From the NCBI GenBank assembly GCA_002333205.1, contig DDAD01000046.1, positions 35,835 through 44,209 of the forward strand: a stretch of 8,375 nt of DNA, written 5' to 3'. Source of the stretch: Pedobacter sp. UBA2067 (GTDB lineage: Bacteria > Bacteroidota > Bacteroidia > Sphingobacteriales > Sphingobacteriaceae). Shown piece by piece: positions 6,169 to 8,375 of the stretch; positions within the stretch are counted from its first letter, which is position 1; each line of letters starts with the position of its first letter. The position numbers were made by a program, and so were the translations under genes. The notes under the pieces are model-generated. The model was not told the DNA's origin. It saw only the letters and a program-made list of their open reading frames with translations, and ran no database searches.

Positions 6169-7489
6169 GACGGCGGTTCGAAATTTTCGCCGGATCTCTG
6201 TCTTTGCAATATTTATTGCAATTACCGGAATGGGCTTTACATGGAAAGCAGTAACAAAAACAGCTGAACAGCCTTCCATAGATGTGCCGCTTGCCGGAAA
6301 CACCTGGAAGACCAGCAATGGAAAGATGGGTGGGGTAGTTTCTGACGATGGCATTGTAAATTGGACAGATCAGCAGGCCGCATTCCAAACCTATATCAGG
6401 TGCCCAAAGCCAGCAAAGCTGGATGTTTGGCTGAAGTTGAGCGTACCTACAGGGAAAAGCCAGCTAGAAGTTTCTGGCCCGGGAAAGTCCCTGAAGATTG
6501 ATGTCGAAGGCAGTTCAGCGAAGGAGTATTATACAGGAACCTGGCTTATTACCGATACCGGATACCTTAGTTTTAAGCTTAAAGGTCTTTCCAAAACGGG
6601 AGACAAGTTTGCTGACGTTAGCAGTTTGCGGATCCAGGGAGCCAACGTTCAGGACATCAATTTTGTGAAAAATAACGAAGGTAACTTTTTCCATTGGGGA
6701 AGAAGAGGGCCTTCTGTTCACCTGAATTATGTCATGCCTGAAGATCTTGAGGCAGAATGGTTCTATAATGAGGTGACCGTACCGGCCGGGAATGACGTGG
6801 TTGGCTCCTATTTTATGGCCAATGGCTTTGGAGAGGGCTACTTTGGGATGCAGGTGAATTCAGCTACGGAAAGAAGGATTTTGTTTTCGGTCTGGAGCCC
6901 CTTTACGACCGATGATCCTGCTAAAATTCCGGATCTTCAGAAGATCCGGCTTTTAGCCAAAGGGGAAAATGTACATGCAGGTGAATTTGGCAACGAGGGC
7001 TCCGGTGGACAAAGTTATTTGAAGTACAGCTGGAAAGCAGGGCTGACGTACAAGTTCTTATTACGTGGCTGCCCGGATGGGGAAAATCACACGACTTATA
7101 CCGCTTATTTCAAGGACCCGGAAAAGAATGCCTGGATGCTGATTGCCAGTTTCAGCAGACCGGATACCCGGACGTACTTAAAACGTCTGCACTCCTTTTT
7201 GGAAAACTTTATCCCGGAACAAGGCAACAAGGAAAAAAAGGTGGAATTTGCCAACCAGTGGGTTAGAAGTCCCGCAGGAAAATGGACCGCACTGAATCAG
7301 GCCAAGTTTACCGGAGACAATACCGCAAGAAAGGGTTTTAGAATGGACTATGGAGGGGGTAGTGATCAGGATTCCTTTTACCTGCGTAACTGTGGCTTCT
7401 TCAACGATTATACTCCATTAAACAGAGTTTTTGAGATTTCATCAAGTAGCGTAGCACCGGAGATAAACATTCAGGATCTACCGAAATAA
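6155..7489 (+). CDS. DUF5077-DUF3472 domain protein, exported
   Basis: This 444-aa protein has an N-terminal hydrophobic segment (about residues 14-30, ISVFAIFIAITGMGF after a basic stretch). It acts as a signal peptide or membrane anchor. Residues about 40-165 resemble DUF5077 (PLAGNTWKTSNG, VNWTDQQAAFQTYIRC, KLDVWLKLSVPTGKS, ISKTGDKFADVSSLRI-like), a beta-rich domain often at the N terminus. The rest resembles DUF3472: GRRGPSVHLNY, AEWFYNEVTVPAGNDVVGSYFMANGFGEGYFGMQVN, RILFSVWSPF, GENVHAGEFGNEGSGGQSYL and WKAGLTYKFLLRG. Such proteins occur in polysaccharide-utilisation loci, but no activity is established as far as I know. The start (ATGATG at 6155) lies inside the end of the GH109-like gene, a 14-nt overlap suggesting translational coupling. 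A strong terminator follows 41 nt after the stop. Confidence 0.85.
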   Translation: MMSTRTAVRNFRRISVFAIFIAITGMGFTWKAVTKTAEQPSIDVPLAGNTWKTSNGKMGGVVSDDGIVNWTDQQAAFQTYIRCPKPAKLDVWLKLSVPTGKSQLEVSGPGKSLKIDVEGSSAKEYYTGTWLITDTGYLSFKLKGLSKTGDKFADVSSLRIQGANVQDINFVKNNEGNFFHWGRRGPSVHLNYVMPEDLEAEWFYNEVTVPAGNDVVGSYFMANGFGEGYFGMQVNSATERRILFSVWSPFTTDDPAKIPDLQKIRLLAKGENVHAGEFGNEGSGGQSYLKYSWKAGLTYKFLLRGCPDGENHTTYTAYFKDPEKNAWMLIASFSRPDTRTYLKRLHSFLENFIPEQGNKEKKVEFANQWVRSPAGKWTALNQAKFTGDNTARKGFRMDYGGGSDQDSFYLRNCGFFNDYTPLNRVFEISSSSVAPEINIQDLPK

Positions 7490-7495
7490 CAAAAC

Positions 7496-7520
7496 TCAGG
7501 TGTGATTTACATCATCCTGA
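7496..7520 (+). other. Small inverted repeat just after the DUF3472 stop
   Basis: TCAGG at 7496-7500 pairs with CCTGA at 7516-7520. TGAT/ATCA extends the stem with a small bulge, leaving a TTAC loop. It has no U-tract, so it is not a terminator alone. It may stabilise the 3' end of the transcript ahead of the terminator at 7531. Confidence 0.35.
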
Positions 7521-7530
7521 ACGATCAAAG

Positions 7531-7580
7531 GCCGAACGCTAAGCGCATCTTTTCCATGCTTAGGTTCGGCTTTTTTTATT
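7531..7580 (+). terminator. Rho-independent terminator after the DUF3472 gene
   Basis: The left arm GCCGAACgCTAAGC (7531-7543 region) pairs with the right arm GCTTAGgTTCGGC, ending at 7570. There are small bulges and a loop around CTTTTCC. Seven T residues follow directly (7571-7577). It closes the GH109/DUF3472 transcription unit and separates it from the SusC unit. Confidence 0.85.
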
Positions 7581-7847
7581 GCGTTTAAAAGATGTATAAA
7601 GACAAAATCATCAGATTTCATCCATACTAACAAACGTTTGCGTAGTGTTCGTTCATGCAAGATCCTATTGATAGAGTTACATTAGTTAAACCAAGTATTC
7701 ATTCATTTCTTTAGAAAAGAAATTCATCAAATTAAGCCCCAAACACATGAACGACAAGTAATCTATACGGAACGAGGCAAATGAAACCTCCAAAAATCAA
7801 TCCAATGCATTAGGAACAACTATTTAAACCTAAATTTTTTAGTTCAA
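7581..7847 (+). other. Intergenic leader of the SusC-like gene
   Basis: This 267-nt stretch is AT-rich and holds no credible gene. It contains the LacI-type operator (7631-7649). A short inverted repeat, ATTTCTT/AAGAAAT, lies at 7705-7711 and 7717-7723. Just before the ATG is a T-run followed by AGTTCAA. If transcription starts close to the operator, the untranslated leader would be well over 100 nt, which is common for SusC genes. I see no riboswitch or tRNA. Confidence 0.5.
7631..7649 (+). promoter_or_regulatory. LacI-family-type operator, site 2, upstream of the SusC-like gene
   Basis: The palindrome CAAACGTTTG (7631-7640) is followed by the same asymmetric flank as site 1. CAAACGTTTGCGTAGTGTT differs from site 1 (4133-4151) only by two transitions. 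It lies about 200 nt before the SusC-like ATG and after a terminator, as expected for a control site of a new transcription unit. The downstream -7 element is not clear here, so I give no promoter coordinates. Confidence 0.75.
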
Positions 7848-8375
7848 ATGAAGAATATCAATCAAAATCATGCTCCGGTTCAGCGTATACCGAGAAAAAA
7901 ACGTCTAAACATCTTGTTGGTCACGATGAAGGTTAGCGTAATCTGTTCGGTAGCCTTGTCAACTGCGTATGCAAACCAACCCTTAACCCCAATAAATAAG
8001 CCCTCTGATTATACTCTACTTTACAATAATGAAGTTTCCGTGCTGGCCACGGTTACCGGTACAATTAAAGACGCCAAAGGCTCGCCGATCCCAGGTGCAT
8101 CCGTTAAAGTGCAGGGCATGAACCGCACCGTATCTACCAATGCTGAAGGTTACTTTAGCATAGAAGCAAAAGTTGGGGACGTACTGATCGTAAGTTCCAT
8201 CAGCTATACCACCAAAGAAGTTACCGTAACAGGTGTTGCTATGGGTAGTATCACACTTACCGAATCAGTAGAGACACTGGACGAACTGGTTGTTGTTGGA
8301 TACAGCGTTCAGAAAAAAGAAAGCCTTACTGGTGCTTTAAGTACCATCAAAGGCAGCGAACTCAAAAACGTGACT
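7848..8375 (+). CDS. SusC-like TonB-dependent outer-membrane transporter, N-terminal part
   Basis: The frame is open from the ATG at 7848 to the window end (176 codons, 3'-truncated; the family is about 1000 aa). SusC proteins import oligosaccharides across the outer membrane together with a SusD lipoprotein, whose gene is probably just downstream. The signal peptide has a long basic n-region (RKKR at 16-19) and a core ending near STAYA, residue 42. A second ATG at 7926 (M27) would give a shorter one. Residues about 67-138 form a carboxypeptidase-regulatory-like domain: VTGTIKDAKGSPIPGASVKV, then STNAEGYFSIEA and ILT-like ITLTES. The conserved TonB-box/plug start follows as LDELVVVGYSVQKKESLTGALSTI (146-167). 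There is no STN domain, arguing against FecI/FecR-type control and consistent with the LacI-type operator upstream. Identification is secure. Confidence 0.95.
   Translation, partial: MKNINQNHAPVQRIPRKKRLNILLVTMKVSVICSVALSTAYANQPLTPINKPSDYTLLYNNEVSVLATVTGTIKDAKGSPIPGASVKVQGMNRTVSTNAEGYFSIEAKVGDVLIVSSISYTTKEVTVTGVAMGSITLTESVETLDELVVVGYSVQKKESLTGALSTIKGSELKNVT

Overview
The window looks like a chromosomal segment from a Bacteroidota bacterium, most likely of the Sphingobacteriaceae (Pedobacter/Mucilaginibacter type). The evidence is a SusC-type TonB-dependent transporter with a long, basic signal-peptide n-region, A-rich start regions without strong Shine-Dalgarno sequences, a possible Bacteroidota-type promoter, and a polysaccharide-utilisation gene set. 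The organism assignment is inference from gene content, not a database match. All genes I can support lie on the + strand.

Region 1 (1-2130) is the end of a dTDP-L-rhamnose operon: a 5'-truncated rfbC, then rfbD and rfbA, tightly packed with a 4-nt overlap and a 6-nt gap. rfbB presumably lies upstream. These enzymes make the activated rhamnose used in surface polysaccharides.

Region 2 (2131-2929) is the oddest part. Two small XRE-type helix-turn-helix genes of 71 and 121 aa are interleaved with degenerate copies of the 3' end of rfbA. The genuine rfbA tail (2071-2130) is followed by XRE1. A second tail (2394-2453, 51/60 identical) is followed by XRE2. A third, decayed tail (about 2860-2904) follows XRE2. 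Differences between tails 1 and 2 are almost all synonymous, so tail 2 looks like the scar of an rfbA that was once under selection. The region reads as a fossil record of repeated duplication or exchange at the edge of a polysaccharide-biosynthesis locus.

Region 3 (2930-7580) holds glycan-degradation genes: a secreted CE15-like glucuronoyl esterase, an unrecognised 188-208 aa protein, a Tat-exported GH109-type Gfo/Idh/MocA protein, and a DUF5077-DUF3472 protein. The last overlaps the GH109 gene by 14 nt, and the run ends at a strong intrinsic terminator (7531-7580).

Region 4 (7581-8375) opens the next unit: a palindromic LacI-type operator, a long leader, and the first 176 codons of a SusC-like transporter that runs off the window. 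The same operator (CAAACGTTTGCG plus a shared flank) occurs at 4133-4151, ahead of the unrecognised gene. This suggests that one LacI-family regulator controls both the GH109/DUF3472 unit and the SusC unit, which would form one polysaccharide-utilisation regulon.
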